Below are positions 32,280 through 41,595 of a stretch of DNA of 64,000 nt, in pieces. Under the pieces are notes generated by a model, which saw nothing but the letters and a program-made list of their open reading frames with translations, did no database searches and was not told where the DNA came from. The DNA is from Phormidesmis priestleyi Ana (lineage in GTDB: Bacteria; Cyanobacteriota; Cyanobacteriia; Phormidesmidales; Phormidesmidaceae). The DNA is taken from NCBI GenBank assembly GCA_001314865.1, contig LJZR01000014.1:1-64000 (forward strand), read 5' to 3'. The position numbers were made by a program, and so were the translations under genes. The stretch's first letter is position 1, and the number at the start of each line of letters is the position of its first letter.

Positions 32280-35066
32280 CTATAGCCAGCTGCCCAGCAG
32301 AACATAGGGCGCCCAGTAAATGGGATGTTGGTACTGAGGATTTGCGAGGAGCTGAATCTGAGCAGCCCGTAGCGCCGCCGCCCGAGTGGTCTGGGGCTGT
32401 GTGAGATGATGGTAAAAGTAATCCATAAATACAGCCGTCGCCTCGTCATTAATTGCCCATAGTGAGCCTAGTGTGCTGCGTGCGCCTGCCCTAATAGCGA
32501 CGCCCGATAGACCCAGCCCAGACTGCCGGTCACCACTGGCTGTTTCGCAGGCGCTGAGCACCAGCAGCTCTATCCCCTCCCGGCTCCCCAGATTTGCCTG
32601 TAGCATTTGGTTCACATCGCGTACATTAATCAGCTCATTCCAGGCCAGTAGATAAGTCTCCTCGGGCGTCGATCCAAGCTGGCCGTGAGTGGCCACATGA
32701 ACAATCTTATAGGCGCGTGATTTGAGCTTGTTAGAGAGCGCTGCCTGCGTAAATTGGTCGTTTAAAAGTACGGTTGCATCGTCAATATGGCTGGTTACGG
32801 CGTTCACTTCGGTTTCAACAAAAGGCAGCGCTCCAAGGCCGTTAGAGTCTTTGCTGATACCTGCAATTAAAGCCTTGAGGTTTAAAGGACTCCAAGGCTG
32901 CGGATTGAGGAGTTTGATGCCTGGGGTAAGGCCAATGGCATAGTCTTCTACTAAAAAGCGATCGCCATCGTACAGCGTTGCCATCGGCACATTTTGCAAG
33001 GGGCCATCTAATACAAAAACCAGTGTTTCTGCGCCGCTGCGGTCAATGGCTAGGCGAGCGGGCGCAATGAGCCAGCTGTATAGCTGCTCGGCGACGGATA
33101 AGTAATCCCGACGGCTGCGGACAACCAGCTGTTTGCGCAGTTGTTCACTCACCTTCCCGACTTCTTGAGCCGCCACTGCTGTTGAATAATGCTGAAGCGG
33201 CTGGTTAGGCAGATGTAAAATTACCGACAGCCGATCTTCAAACACCAGCGTATACAAAATCGCTGCTTTGGGGTCTGCACTATTAATGTCAATGGGTTCA
33301 ACGTCAATGCAGGCTTCCTGAAAATAGTTGTCTAGCTCAGCGAGGCGCAGCAACTCAATGATTTCTCGGGCGCTCGCTAAATTCTCTTGATAGTCAAAGG
33401 CGGTTGGGTCTGTCTGTAGTAGCAGGCTGAGTAGCTGGCGATAAATGGGCTCGACGTTCTCTACAAAAGAAAACTGTGTACTGCTGACGGCTGCTGTCAA
33501 ATCGCCTCGCAGTAAAGAGAGCGTATCTACTGCCTGATAGTAAGCCTTTAGTGACTGGGGGACAGACCGCTGCGGATTGTTAGGTGCCTGCCAAAGTCTG
33601 CCTAGCTGCCACTGCCACTCGTAGGCAATATCGGTTGCACTGATGGCGTTACTTAGGGTTAACGCTGCTTGCGTGAGCGATCGCGTGATCGCCCAATGCT
33701 GATGCTGTTCATACACGCGGCCCAATGTCCCCAAGGCGTATGCTTCAGCTCGCCTATCGGTAAGGGCTCTGGCCTGCTCAACTGCGTGGCTCAGCTGCTG
33801 GGCTACTGTTTGTAAGTTAGGTTGGGCACCTGCTGCCGCTGCTAATTGAGACTCCCCAATGTTAATTAAATGCGTCGCCCAGTGGATTTGATGATAGATA
33901 GTGGAGCGGTTTGCGGGCAGTTGTTCAAACTGTGCTTGAATTGTCAGCCATAGCGCGGTTACTGATTGCCATTCCTCCAGGGTTTGGGCTGTTTGTACCT
34001 GTAGTGCCAGCTGTGATAGCTGAATCGGAACTCGCTGAGTGCTCTGAACCGCAGCGGGTTGATGGGCGATCGCAGCGGCAGCTTGCTGATAAAAGTTTTG
34101 CGCGATCGCTAGCTCTTGTTGGCTTTGGGCGGTGCGTCCTAGGCTCAGCAATAGGGCACTTATTTCTTCAGGGTCAGATTGTTCTTCAGCAATGGCTAGG
34201 CTTTGGGTGAGAACCCGGCTTGAGGCGGCTAGCTGGCCGCTTAGTCGTAGTGCTTCGCCGAGCCGGTGAAGCGCGATCGCCTTTAAGGCAGAAGGCGGCT
34301 GCGAGGCCATATTTTCTTGCACTTGGGTCAGCTTCTCCAACGCTTGCCGATAATACCCAAGCTCTCGCAATGCCTGGGCCTGATTGATTTGAGCCCGACT
34401 CACCCCAGCCTCATTGTCACTGTACTCATAGGCACGGGCGGCCTGCTGCCAGCTTTCTAACGCCTGCTCAGGATGGCCCATTGCGATTTCTAAGCTGCCT
34501 CGGCTCGTTAGCGCCTGAGCCAATGCTGGCCAATATCTCGCAGTGGGTGTCTTTTGCTGCGACGCTATGAGTGCCAAGCTCTGTGCGATCGCCCTTTCGG
34601 CTTCATCCCACTGGCTGAGTTGCTGGTAGCTCAATGCCAAATTGCTCAGTACGCTCGCTTGTGCAAATAAATCTCCCTCGCTTCTGTAACCTTGCAATGC
34701 GGTATTCCACCGGGCGATCGCTCCAGCAAAATCGCCGTCTCGATACCGCTGCTTGCCCAAATGATCTAAGTCCACCAGCTGATCCAAACTCAAATCTGAA
34801 CTCAAATCTGAACTCAAATCTAAACTCAAATCTGAACTCAAAAATTGAGAGATATGCTCTGAGAGAGGATAGACCATACGGTCTGGGAATGCGTTGAATG
34901 CGTTGGGAGAGTGCTGCTCAGTTTGGATGGTGCCTACAAAAGCCTGCGTTCTGCCGGGTATGCTCAGCCCAAAAGACGCGATCGCAGGGCTGCTGCATAG
35001 GCTAATGACAACGCCCAAAAGCGCTGCCGCTAAAATTGTGAGTTTGCGTCGTCGTTGTTTTCTCAT
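32280..35066 (-). CDS. TPR-CHAT domain protein (caspase-like)
   Basis: A 928-residue exported or membrane-anchored protein. A hydrophobic N-terminal segment (about 8-30) precedes a linker with SDLS units encoded by a 12-bp repeat (34787-34846). TPR helices run from about 90 to 500 (for example GDFAGAIARWNTALQGY). The C-terminal CHAT domain (about 640-928) has the catalytic His in HVATHG and Cys in LSACETASG, the dyad of caspase-HetF-associated (clan CD) proteases. It lies 7 bp downstream of the TpsA gene on the same strand, so they form an operon. This pairing is common in cyanobacteria. The protease's target is unknown; processing of the exoprotein is one possibility. Confidence 0.9.
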   Translation of the reverse strand: MRKQRRRKLTILAAALLGVVISLCSSPAIASFGLSIPGRTQAFVGTIQTEQHSPNAFNAFPDRMVYPLSEHISQFLSSDLSLDLSSDLSSDLSLDQLVDLDHLGKQRYRDGDFAGAIARWNTALQGYRSEGDLFAQASVLSNLALSYQQLSQWDEAERAIAQSLALIASQQKTPTARYWPALAQALTSRGSLEIAMGHPEQALESWQQAARAYEYSDNEAGVSRAQINQAQALRELGYYRQALEKLTQVQENMASQPPSALKAIALHRLGEALRLSGQLAASSRVLTQSLAIAEEQSDPEEISALLLSLGRTAQSQQELAIAQNFYQQAAAAIAHQPAAVQSTQRVPIQLSQLALQVQTAQTLEEWQSVTALWLTIQAQFEQLPANRSTIYHQIHWATHLINIGESQLAAAAGAQPNLQTVAQQLSHAVEQARALTDRRAEAYALGTLGRVYEQHQHWAITRSLTQAALTLSNAISATDIAYEWQWQLGRLWQAPNNPQRSVPQSLKAYYQAVDTLSLLRGDLTAAVSSTQFSFVENVEPIYRQLLSLLLQTDPTAFDYQENLASAREIIELLRLAELDNYFQEACIDVEPIDINSADPKAAILYTLVFEDRLSVILHLPNQPLQHYSTAVAAQEVGKVSEQLRKQLVVRSRRDYLSVAEQLYSWLIAPARLAIDRSGAETLVFVLDGPLQNVPMATLYDGDRFLVEDYAIGLTPGIKLLNPQPWSPLNLKALIAGISKDSNGLGALPFVETEVNAVTSHIDDATVLLNDQFTQAALSNKLKSRAYKIVHVATHGQLGSTPEETYLLAWNELINVRDVNQMLQANLGSREGIELLVLSACETASGDRQSGLGLSGVAIRAGARSTLGSLWAINDEATAVFMDYFYHHLTQPQTTRAAALRAAQIQLLANPQYQHPIYWAPYVLLGSWL

Positions 35067-35073
35067 TTGAAAA

Positions 35074-37317
35074 CTAACCGTAATGCCTGCATTGTGCAGC
35101 TGCTAATTCCGAGAGTCCTTTGTTCTGCATCCATTGCGCAGTCAACACGACTTCTCCATTAGCATTCGTCGTCCATCCGTCTGCTTCTATTTGCGCCGGG
35201 CCGAGCCGTTCAAAATTTAGCGCTTGCTCAATGGTTTCTGGTGTTGGGTTGTGGTCTCCCAAATCAACCAGAGCGATCGCGACTTCTATCGCATCAGCGG
35301 GCCTCAATGGAATGCCCCCTCGTCCTGTAATTTCAAACCGAGATCCGCTCGCTCCGCATCTTTGCCCTACCGTTGTCGCACCTTCTAGCGGTCGGCCTGT
35401 TAAAGCTATCAGCTCCCCCTCTGACTCTGAAATCAGTTGATTGATCTCAGTTGTGCCGCTAATGCCAAACTCAGAGCTTGCATCAATGTCGTTGGTTTTA
35501 TTGTTTGCGATCGCCTGTCTCTCTGCAATGCCATACAGGCCCCGAGTCACAATTTCAATATTGCCCCCTTGCCCTTGTGTCGCTGTAGAAACAATATCGC
35601 TATCCTCAAAGGGCTGAGTAACCACAAAGTTCGCATCAATGTAAATGTTGCCGCTGTTTCCTATTCCGTCTCCAGCCCCTGCCCGAGTCGAAATTCGACT
35701 TCCTCTGCGCATCACTAAGGTCTGTGCATTTTGTATCCGTAAGTTTCCGCCATTGCCAAAATTCGCCGCCGTCGTTAGCTGAGCGTTATTATCTAGCCGA
35801 ACAGAAGGTGCATTTACCTGCAAATCACCCGAGTCTCCACGACCAAAGCTGTTGACAGCTACCTGCGCTCCGTTTTCAATTAAGAGCGATCCAGTGTTAA
35901 TTTCCAACCGCCCACCCGTTCCCGTGGGCTGAAAGGGCCGCCCCTGAGCACCCGACGATGCCAAAATGCTGCTAGGAAATTCTTCGCCAAGGCCAGTGGT
36001 TCCTGCGCCACTCACGTTAACTTGCTCACTGGCATGAACTGTCACATTGCCACCTTTTCCAGATCCATAAGTGACAGCCTGAATCTGTCCGCCGTCAGTC
36101 ACGCTGAGCCGCTGGGTCCGAATCGTGATATCGCCGCCCCCTCCCATCCCTTCTGTAGATGTTGTCATAATGCTGGGAAATCCAAACCCTGTCCCAGATA
36201 TTTCCACAGATTCTGAAGCTTCAACCGTTAGGCTGCCGCTATGGCCTAATCCATTCGTCCCCCCTGAGATAACAGCGCCTGCTCTGATCACTAAACGGCG
36301 GGTAGAAATGGTGAGATCTGCCCCCTCACTGTTGCTGCCAAAAAAAGGTGAAAAGAAAATTCCAGCGCCGACCATCTCTACTGATTCATCGGCAACAATG
36401 TCTATGGCAGATGTTTGGAAATCTCCTATCGTAAAATTAGCAATCACTGCATTGTCTCTTCCAACAATATTTCTGCCACGAATTAAGATACGTCCGGCAT
36501 TCCCGCTAGCATCTAACAGGGCGCTTTGTGACAAGTAAACATCGTTAAAGTCAGATACGTTTTCGTAGCCTACTGCTAGCTCAGGTGAAAGAGAAATTTT
36601 GTGATTGCCAGAAATACTGCCGAGGGTTATGTGGCCCCCGTTCGCCGTCAAAATTCCGTTTTCTAAAGCAATTCCGTTTCCGAACAATCCGATGGTTTTC
36701 CCAGGATTTACCTGTAGTCCTACCTCAGCCCCCAAAATGTTAGGCGCCTCTTGTGAGCTGAATCGAGATCGATTAATGATGCTGCCAGAATGTGAGCCAA
36801 ATTGCAGCCCTGTCGGTACACTAACGGTCAGTATCGGCAGCTCAAGATTGGTCGTGCTAAAACGCTCTCCGTGAGGAAAAAGAATGCTCTCGGCAGTGCT
36901 GGCAATGAATGAGCCCGAGATGACTAATGCCGAATTAGCGCCAAATACAATGCCATGAGGGTTGATTAAAAACAAGTTCGCGCTACCATTGCCGACAACG
37001 GCTAACTTGCCATCAATCCTAGACGCTTCGTCAGTCACTCGGGCAAAGACATTCGCGCTGCCGCCATCTGTAAATGTAACGGTGACGCCATCGGCAATGT
37101 CAAACTTGCTAAAGCTATGAAATAGGCTATCGCCTAAGGGAATGCCGCCAGATATTGTGCAGTCTGCAAGGCAGTAAGGATTTCCGAGAATTTGGGTGTG
37201 GGTTGTGTTGTCCGCCTGAACCTTCAATGGCTGGCCTTTTACGGGGGCAGCCATGATGCTGAGAGCACTGATAAGCCCACTGATAAGCGCAAGTATGAAA
37301 TGGCACTTTTTAGGCAT
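35074..37317 (-). CDS. Two-partner-secretion exoprotein (TpsA, filamentous haemagglutinin N-terminal domain)
   Basis: A 747-residue secreted protein. A signal peptide (hydrophobic segment about 5-27) is followed by the haemagglutination-activity TPS domain (about 35-165) with FSKFDIADG and NLFLINPHGIVFGANS, the motif recognised by TpsB transporters. The middle is a beta-helix built of repeats with RGRNI and GGGDITIRTQRL units. The C-terminal segment has GQRCGASGSRFEITGRGGIPLRP, as in many cyanobacterial members. No TpsB gene lies in the window, so export must rely on one elsewhere. ATG at 37317 was preferred over a GTG at 37326. The CHAT gene follows directly. Confidence 0.9.
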   Translation of the reverse strand: MPKKCHFILALISGLISALSIMAAPVKGQPLKVQADNTTHTQILGNPYCLADCTISGGIPLGDSLFHSFSKFDIADGVTVTFTDGGSANVFARVTDEASRIDGKLAVVGNGSANLFLINPHGIVFGANSALVISGSFIASTAESILFPHGERFSTTNLELPILTVSVPTGLQFGSHSGSIINRSRFSSQEAPNILGAEVGLQVNPGKTIGLFGNGIALENGILTANGGHITLGSISGNHKISLSPELAVGYENVSDFNDVYLSQSALLDASGNAGRILIRGRNIVGRDNAVIANFTIGDFQTSAIDIVADESVEMVGAGIFFSPFFGSNSEGADLTISTRRLVIRAGAVISGGTNGLGHSGSLTVEASESVEISGTGFGFPSIMTTSTEGMGGGGDITIRTQRLSVTDGGQIQAVTYGSGKGGNVTVHASEQVNVSGAGTTGLGEEFPSSILASSGAQGRPFQPTGTGGRLEINTGSLLIENGAQVAVNSFGRGDSGDLQVNAPSVRLDNNAQLTTAANFGNGGNLRIQNAQTLVMRRGSRISTRAGAGDGIGNSGNIYIDANFVVTQPFEDSDIVSTATQGQGGNIEIVTRGLYGIAERQAIANNKTNDIDASSEFGISGTTEINQLISESEGELIALTGRPLEGATTVGQRCGASGSRFEITGRGGIPLRPADAIEVAIALVDLGDHNPTPETIEQALNFERLGPAQIEADGWTTNANGEVVLTAQWMQNKGLSELAAAQCRHYG

Positions 37318-37652
37318 ATTAGGCACATTTAGTTAAAAATGCTCTGTGTAGATCTAACCTCAGAAATCTCTGGAGGGAGAACTATTGGCTTGGATTCATT
37401 GAGTTTAGACTGACGGTTTGAACTAGCAGGCTTGCATATCCTCAGAAGAATCCATTTCAAGGTATTCAGAACTAATCAATTTTTCCCAATATGACTACCT
37501 TGTAAACATTCTCACTCATTGCGATGGACAAACAAAAAGGCTCTGAGCCTACATTACTCAGAGCCTCTTAGCATTCTGGGGGCCTTTATTTGAGGATTAG
37601 GCTGCTGACTTAACATTGAGCTAAAACATGCTAGGTCAGTAGGCTAATCTCC
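37318..37652. other. Gap between TpsA and the small secreted-peptide gene
   Basis: This 335-bp stretch contains the terminator of the small secreted-peptide gene (37533-37567) and presumably the promoter of the TpsA-CHAT operon. No other feature was identified. Confidence 0.5.
37533..37567 (-). terminator. Intrinsic terminator
   Basis: The arms aggctctgag (37538-37547) and ctcagagcct (37557-37566) pair perfectly across a 9-nt loop. On the minus strand the stem is followed by a T-rich tract (tttttgttt), so it terminates transcription of the gene at 37653-37859 before the TpsA promoter. Confidence 0.85.
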
Positions 37653-37859
37653 TTACTTAGGCCAGCAACCGAATCCAGGAACCCAAAGGACGCAAGGGGG
37701 CGAGGAGTTTGCCTCAGTGCCGATCTGTTCTTCAGTAGAGGTTGCGGCGGGGGCAGATTGAGATAGCTGGCCAGCCTCTGCTTTAACGGTGGTATGCAGT
37801 GCAATTGCGGCTGCAACTGCAAGGGAAACGCCCAGCGATCGAGTAATAACAGATTTCAT
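37653..37859 (-). CDS. Small secreted peptide with two cysteines (68 aa)
   Basis: A 68-residue product with a typical signal peptide (MKSVITRS, hydrophobic core, cleavage likely near KAEAG at residues 27-31). The mature peptide of about 38 residues ends PPCVLWVPGFGCWPK, with two cysteines eight apart that could form a loop. AGGATG lies 6 bp before the ATG, and an intrinsic terminator follows 86 bp after the stop, so it looks like a complete single-gene unit. No family is recognised. It lies between TpsA and DUF928 genes, so it may belong to the same secretion-related locus. Confidence 0.62.
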   Translation of the reverse strand: MKSVITRSLGVSLAVAAAIALHTTVKAEAGQLSQSAPAATSTEEQIGTEANSSPPCVLWVPGFGCWPK

Positions 37860-38390
37860 AAATTCATCCTAAAAAAAGCATGGTTAAACTTAAAGACTAA
37901 AAAATTCTTTAAATTCCTCAGAATAATAATACAAGTTACGTTGATTTATTCGTTATTTTCAGCACAGTTTTTAGCACGGTCTGAATACGGTCTAGACATA
38001 ATCTGGCAATCTGGTCGCCAAAGAAGTTGACAGATCCCTCGCAGGCTAGCGCGATCGCACCCATCGAACCTCCTTTCATCTTGCGGCTTCGTAGCCTCGT
38101 TATTGACCCAAACACCAGGTTGACCCAAACACCAGGTTGACCCAAACACCAGGTTGACCCAAACACCAGCCGTCGCTTTAGCGGTCAATTCTCTGCGTAA
38201 AATCTAGTTCCGATCAAGCTCGCCAATCGCTACCCGCAGCATGAGCTTCGGTATCTTTTCTGTTTATCAATGCAGTAGAGGCTTCATAGAATGTTGGTAG
38301 CCAATAAATCCTTTCCCTGCCATTCATACAGAATTGCCTAAGCATTTTTCGTCCTTCTCTTTCTTTCTAAACAGCGATTGAACTAAAAAT
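37860..38390. other. 531-bp gene-free region with 17-bp repeats
   Basis: Apart from the 17-bp tandem repeat at 38105-38169, no gene is supported. Two ORFs on the minus strand over 37936-38188 are products of the repeat (WCLGQPGVWVN-like periodicity) and are rejected. The region lies between divergent genes and should contain their promoters. Confidence 0.5.
38105..38169. repeat. 17-bp tandem repeat, 3.8 copies
   Basis: Three full copies and one 14-bp partial copy of gacccaaacaccaggtt. The length is not a multiple of three, as expected for non-coding DNA in this window. Confidence 0.92.
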
Positions 38391-39155
38391 ATGATTATTC
38401 AACAGTTCGCACGTGCTTCTATGCTCCTGGGCCTAACCGGCTTTGTGAGTTTAGGTATACTAACTTCAAATAGCTGGGCAGCGCCCGTCAACGAGCTGGC
38501 CGTCAACGAGCTGGCCGTCAACGAACTGGCCGTCAACGGTAAGGAGACGGAAACCGCTAGTCCACGATTGGGCATTCCTGGCCGACGTGTCAGTGGTGGC
38601 ACCCGTCAAGACTCTATTTTTGCGAGTCAATACGACGCTATCGTCGCCCTCACCGCCTCAGATAACATCAGCACCACTACAGCAGCTGACCCAGCCCTGC
38701 TGTTTTACATTCCTGAAATGACGGCCTCTCAAACGGCTGAGTTTGTCTTGCGTGATAGCCACGATACTTTGGTCGCCGAGATGACTTTCCCTATCAGTCG
38801 CAAAGCGGGCTTAGTCAGCTTGGCAATGTCTGATATTCCAGATGCGCCAACGCTCAACCTTAACGAAAGCTATACCTGGTACTTCTCAATTATTCCTGAT
38901 GCTGATGACCGTGCTAACGATGTTGTTGTCCACGGTAGTATTCGCCGGATAGAAGGTAAGTCTCAAGGGTTAGGGAGTGAGTTAGCCCATGCAAACTTGA
39001 CCTGGCATGATGCTGTTCAAACACTGGCCCAGCGCTATCAAGTTGAGCCGAATAATGCTGCGATCGCGACCGAATGGACTCAGCTGCTAGAGTCGGCTGG
39101 ATTAACAAAATTCGTGCAGTTATCTTTTGCCCCTGTTCAGGCTGGGTTTAACTAA
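38391..39155 (+). CDS. DUF928 family secreted protein
   Basis: A 254-residue exported protein with a signal peptide (hydrophobic segment about 10-30). The family opening LGIPGRRVSGGTR is followed by a beta-sandwich-like region (FYIPE, TAEFVLRD, YTWYFSIIPD) and a helical C-terminus (ANLTWHDAVQTLAQ), which is the DUF928 pattern. In cyanobacteria this family is often encoded near CHAT and two-partner-secretion genes, as here. The region before the domain holds an AVNEL repeat encoded by a 15-bp tandem unit (38487-38539). The function is unknown. A terminator-like hairpin follows. Confidence 0.85.
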   Translation: MIIQQFARASMLLGLTGFVSLGILTSNSWAAPVNELAVNELAVNELAVNGKETETASPRLGIPGRRVSGGTRQDSIFASQYDAIVALTASDNISTTTAADPALLFYIPEMTASQTAEFVLRDSHDTLVAEMTFPISRKAGLVSLAMSDIPDAPTLNLNESYTWYFSIIPDADDRANDVVVHGSIRRIEGKSQGLGSELAHANLTWHDAVQTLAQRYQVEPNNAAIATEWTQLLESAGLTKFVQLSFAPVQAGFN

Positions 39156-39205
39156 CATGACTTACAGCTATTGCTAACGCGATATCACAGCGTTATTAAA
39201 TCAAA

Positions 39206-39241
39206 TACCGCCCCTTATGATGAATCATCTGAGGAGCGGTA
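39206..39241 (+). terminator. Probable terminator after the DUF928 gene
   Basis: The arm taccgcccct (39206-39215) pairs with aggagcggta (39232-39241) with one mismatch across a 16-nt loop. A short A/T tract follows on each side, so it could serve the DUF928 gene and the convergent M15 peptidase gene. Confidence 0.55.
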
Positions 39242-39285
39242 AATATTTTAAATGGTCTCTTTAAATGGCTTCAACTACGCCAAAA

Positions 39286-40080
39286 TTACCAGAGGTTAAC
39301 TTTGGGGCCGCCACCATAAGTCCATCTAGCTGGCGCGCCTGGACGCAGATCTAAATGAACAAAACCGTTGCCCACGGCTAATCCGCCTCTCCTGTGATAG
39401 CTTTTAAGCTTATAAAAGGTATCGACTACATCCATTCCTTCTACCCAAAAGTCAACCGCATCGCCATACATGTGCCGTGAGTTGCGTGCACCTCCTACTG
39501 CGCGATTGCTGATAGGGTCGCGGTAGCCAGAGGTAATGCGAATTGGACGGTTGCCTAAAAAAGCGCGCACATCGTCTAAGTACTTAGATAGCTTGACAAT
39601 CCGCTGAGTGACATTGGCATCAACCGGGATGCGCGAACCTCCTTTGGTGAGCTCAGCCCAGGTAAAGTTAGAAACTGTGGGCTCAAAGTAAATGGGCTCA
39701 TGGATACCCACGGGGCGGCTGATACCCGGAATAGAAATAGTCGGGCCAAAATTGGGAGCAACCGGCGGCTTTTTGGGCTGTGGAGCTGGCTCATCTTGCT
39801 TAGGATTGTTGTCAGGTTCTGTTCCTTCTACTTTGGCATGTAGCCCATAAACGAACCAGCGAATGCCTTGATAGCCAGGCAGTGGCTTTTCTAGTTGAAC
39901 TAAGACATGGTCGTCGGCTTCACTGTTTTGAACGCCTTCATAGGGAAATTGATCAACAATATCCAAGGTCGTGCCTGCTGTCACGGTAACCAGCTGATCG
40001 GGTAGCTGTTTATCTTTGAGCTGGCTGGCTTGCGTAGGCAAAGCCTTTAAAAATGTATCGTTGGTAATGACAACTTTCAT
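39286..40080 (-). CDS. M15-family peptidase (D-Ala-D-Ala carboxypeptidase-like)
   Basis: A 264-residue protein. The C-terminal peptidase M15 domain (about 150-264) carries ITSGYRDP, SRHMYGDAVDFWV (the HxxxxxxD zinc motif) and GFVHLDLRP (third zinc His), so the metal site looks intact. The N-terminal part (about 1-85) resembles an SH3-type cell-wall-binding module, with a Pro-rich linker between. The role is cleavage of peptidoglycan stem peptides. No signal peptide is visible, so export may be by another route. ATG at 40080 was chosen over a GTG at 40098. Confidence 0.85.
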   Translation of the reverse strand: MKVVITNDTFLKALPTQASQLKDKQLPDQLVTVTAGTTLDIVDQFPYEGVQNSEADDHVLVQLEKPLPGYQGIRWFVYGLHAKVEGTEPDNNPKQDEPAPQPKKPPVAPNFGPTISIPGISRPVGIHEPIYFEPTVSNFTWAELTKGGSRIPVDANVTQRIVKLSKYLDDVRAFLGNRPIRITSGYRDPISNRAVGGARNSRHMYGDAVDFWVEGMDVVDTFYKLKSYHRRGGLAVGNGFVHLDLRPGAPARWTYGGGPKVNLW

Positions 40081-40387
40081 AGAAATTGATGTGCCCACTG
40101 AGTATGAGTAACGCTTTAGGAATCTCCTAATCCGTTTACAAAGTGCCCATAACTTATGCCTGAGTATGTGAGTAATTTACGGCAATTAAACAACAATTAG
40201 AGTTGTTGTAACTCCCCAATACCAAGGGTTTATAGCTAATTTGTTCATTGGAATCTACTGGCTAGTGAGTTCGCAGGCTACGGTCAACTGAGAAGCTACC
40301 CACATTCTATCTTTCGATTGTTTTTCCTAGTGCTAGATATTGTTTTACAAACGTAAAGACTTTTTTTGACTGCTAGGACTATTTGGA
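40081..40387. other. 307-bp gene-free region
   Basis: This region lies upstream of the M15 peptidase gene and downstream of the SDR gene, both on the minus strand. It is AT-rich and presumably holds the peptidase promoter. No hairpin, repeat or RNA gene was identified. Confidence 0.45.
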
Positions 40388-41092
40388 TTACCAGGGCAGT
40401 ACTTCTCCGTTGGCATGCCAAAAGGTGCCTGTTGTTTTTAAGGTAAGGCCATCTATTCGCTCCAAAAGTCCGCTGACCGATTCCTCCGGCGAAATGCCAT
40501 TCTCGTTAAAGTTGGTCATCCCGGTACTTACCAGCCCAGGGTGAAGAATCGCAACGGCAATTCCTTCGGGTTTGAGGTCGTGAGAGAGGGATTTTCCAGC
40601 CATAGAGACAGCGACTTTAGAGAGACGGTAGCCGTACGAACCGCCGGATGTGTTGTCGCTAATAGAGCCCATTCGACTGGTCATGATGGCGACCTTTTTG
40701 CCGCCAGAGGCTGTTGACTTGCTGAGGTTGGGTAGCAGCGCCTGGGTGAGTTTGAGTGGGGCGATCGCATTCACCTCAAACTGCTCTCGCATGCCTTCAA
40801 TATTCAAATCATTCAGCCTAGACTGCCGGTAAATACCCGCATTGTTAATCAGCACATCTAGCGGCTGTTGATTGAGTGATTGAACGAGTGAGGCGATCGC
40901 CCCATTGTCGCTAATATCAATATTCGTTTTGATCTGAACCTTTGCCCTGCTTGCGGTGTTGTTAGCAAGCGCATCCAACTCCTTTGAACTGTGTCGGCAT
41001 ACTGCAATCACCTCATCTCCTCTTTCCTGAAGCTGTTTGCAGTATTCGTAGCCAATGCCTCGATTCGCCCCTGTAACTAAGTAAATCGCCAT
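40388..41092 (-). CDS. Short-chain dehydrogenase/reductase
   Basis: A 234-residue classical SDR. It has the cofactor motif VTGANRGIGYEYC, NNAG (INNAGIYRQ) and the catalytic YGYRLSK (Tyr-x3-Lys), with Ser upstream in MTSRMGS. Lengths and order match the classical family. ATG at 41092 begins directly before the first beta-strand. The substrate is unknown. It lies downstream of the FKBP gene on the same strand, with a 61-bp gap. Confidence 0.92.
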   Translation of the reverse strand: MAIYLVTGANRGIGYEYCKQLQERGDEVIAVCRHSSKELDALANNTASRAKVQIKTNIDISDNGAIASLVQSLNQQPLDVLINNAGIYRQSRLNDLNIEGMREQFEVNAIAPLKLTQALLPNLSKSTASGGKKVAIMTSRMGSISDNTSGGSYGYRLSKVAVSMAGKSLSHDLKPEGIAVAILHPGLVSTGMTNFNENGISPEESVSGLLERIDGLTLKTTGTFWHANGEVLPW

Positions 41093-41153
41093 TTTTCTTT
41101 TGTCCTTTCTCTTTCCTTTCCTCTATTTATAACGACTACTCCACTTATAACCA

Positions 41154-41585
41154 CTACTCAACGATGGAAACTAGCTCTAACTCAAAGGTTAGGTCCTGCC
41201 CTGCGAGGGGATGGTTGCCATCTAAGGTGACGATGTCGCCTTTCATATCGGTAACCGTTACGGCCATCGCTTCTCCGCTGGGAACTTGCATTTGTAGGCG
41301 CTGTCCCACTTCTAAATCGAAGTCAGCCGGTATGTTTTGCCGCTCAATATCGGCCACCATGTCTTCTTGATAGGGGCCGTAGGCTTCATCCGTCGGAATG
41401 GTTGTGGTGACAGTTTCTCCCGGCTCTAGGCCGGTAACGGCTGCATCAAAGCCAGGAATGACCATCCCAGAGCCCAATACAAATTCTAGCGGCGCACGAC
41501 TTTTTGAGGAGTCAAACACCTGACCGTTATTGAGCGTGCCTGTGTAGTGGACTCTGACGGTGTCGCCTGATTTTGCCTGAACCAT
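41154..41585 (-). CDS. FKBP-type peptidyl-prolyl isomerase (SlyD-like)
   Basis: A 143-residue prolyl isomerase with the FKBP core (VHYTGTLNNGQVFDSS, and PLEFVLGSGMVIPGFDAAVTGLEPGE) and an inserted IF chaperone domain (about 70-125), followed by DGNHPLAGQDLTFELELVSI, which is diagnostic of the SlyD type. There is no His-rich tail, so nickel binding is not expected. The predicted location is cytoplasm. ATG at 41585 was chosen. Confidence 0.93.
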   Translation of the reverse strand: MVQAKSGDTVRVHYTGTLNNGQVFDSSKSRAPLEFVLGSGMVIPGFDAAVTGLEPGETVTTTIPTDEAYGPYQEDMVADIERQNIPADFDLEVGQRLQMQVPSGEAMAVTVTDMKGDIVTLDGNHPLAGQDLTFELELVSIVE

Positions 41586-41595
41586 GATGAATAAA

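Noticed and set aside
37936-38188. Two overlapping minus-strand ORFs
   Set aside because: Both read through the 17-bp repeat, giving the same periodic peptide in different frames; neither has a ribosome-binding site.
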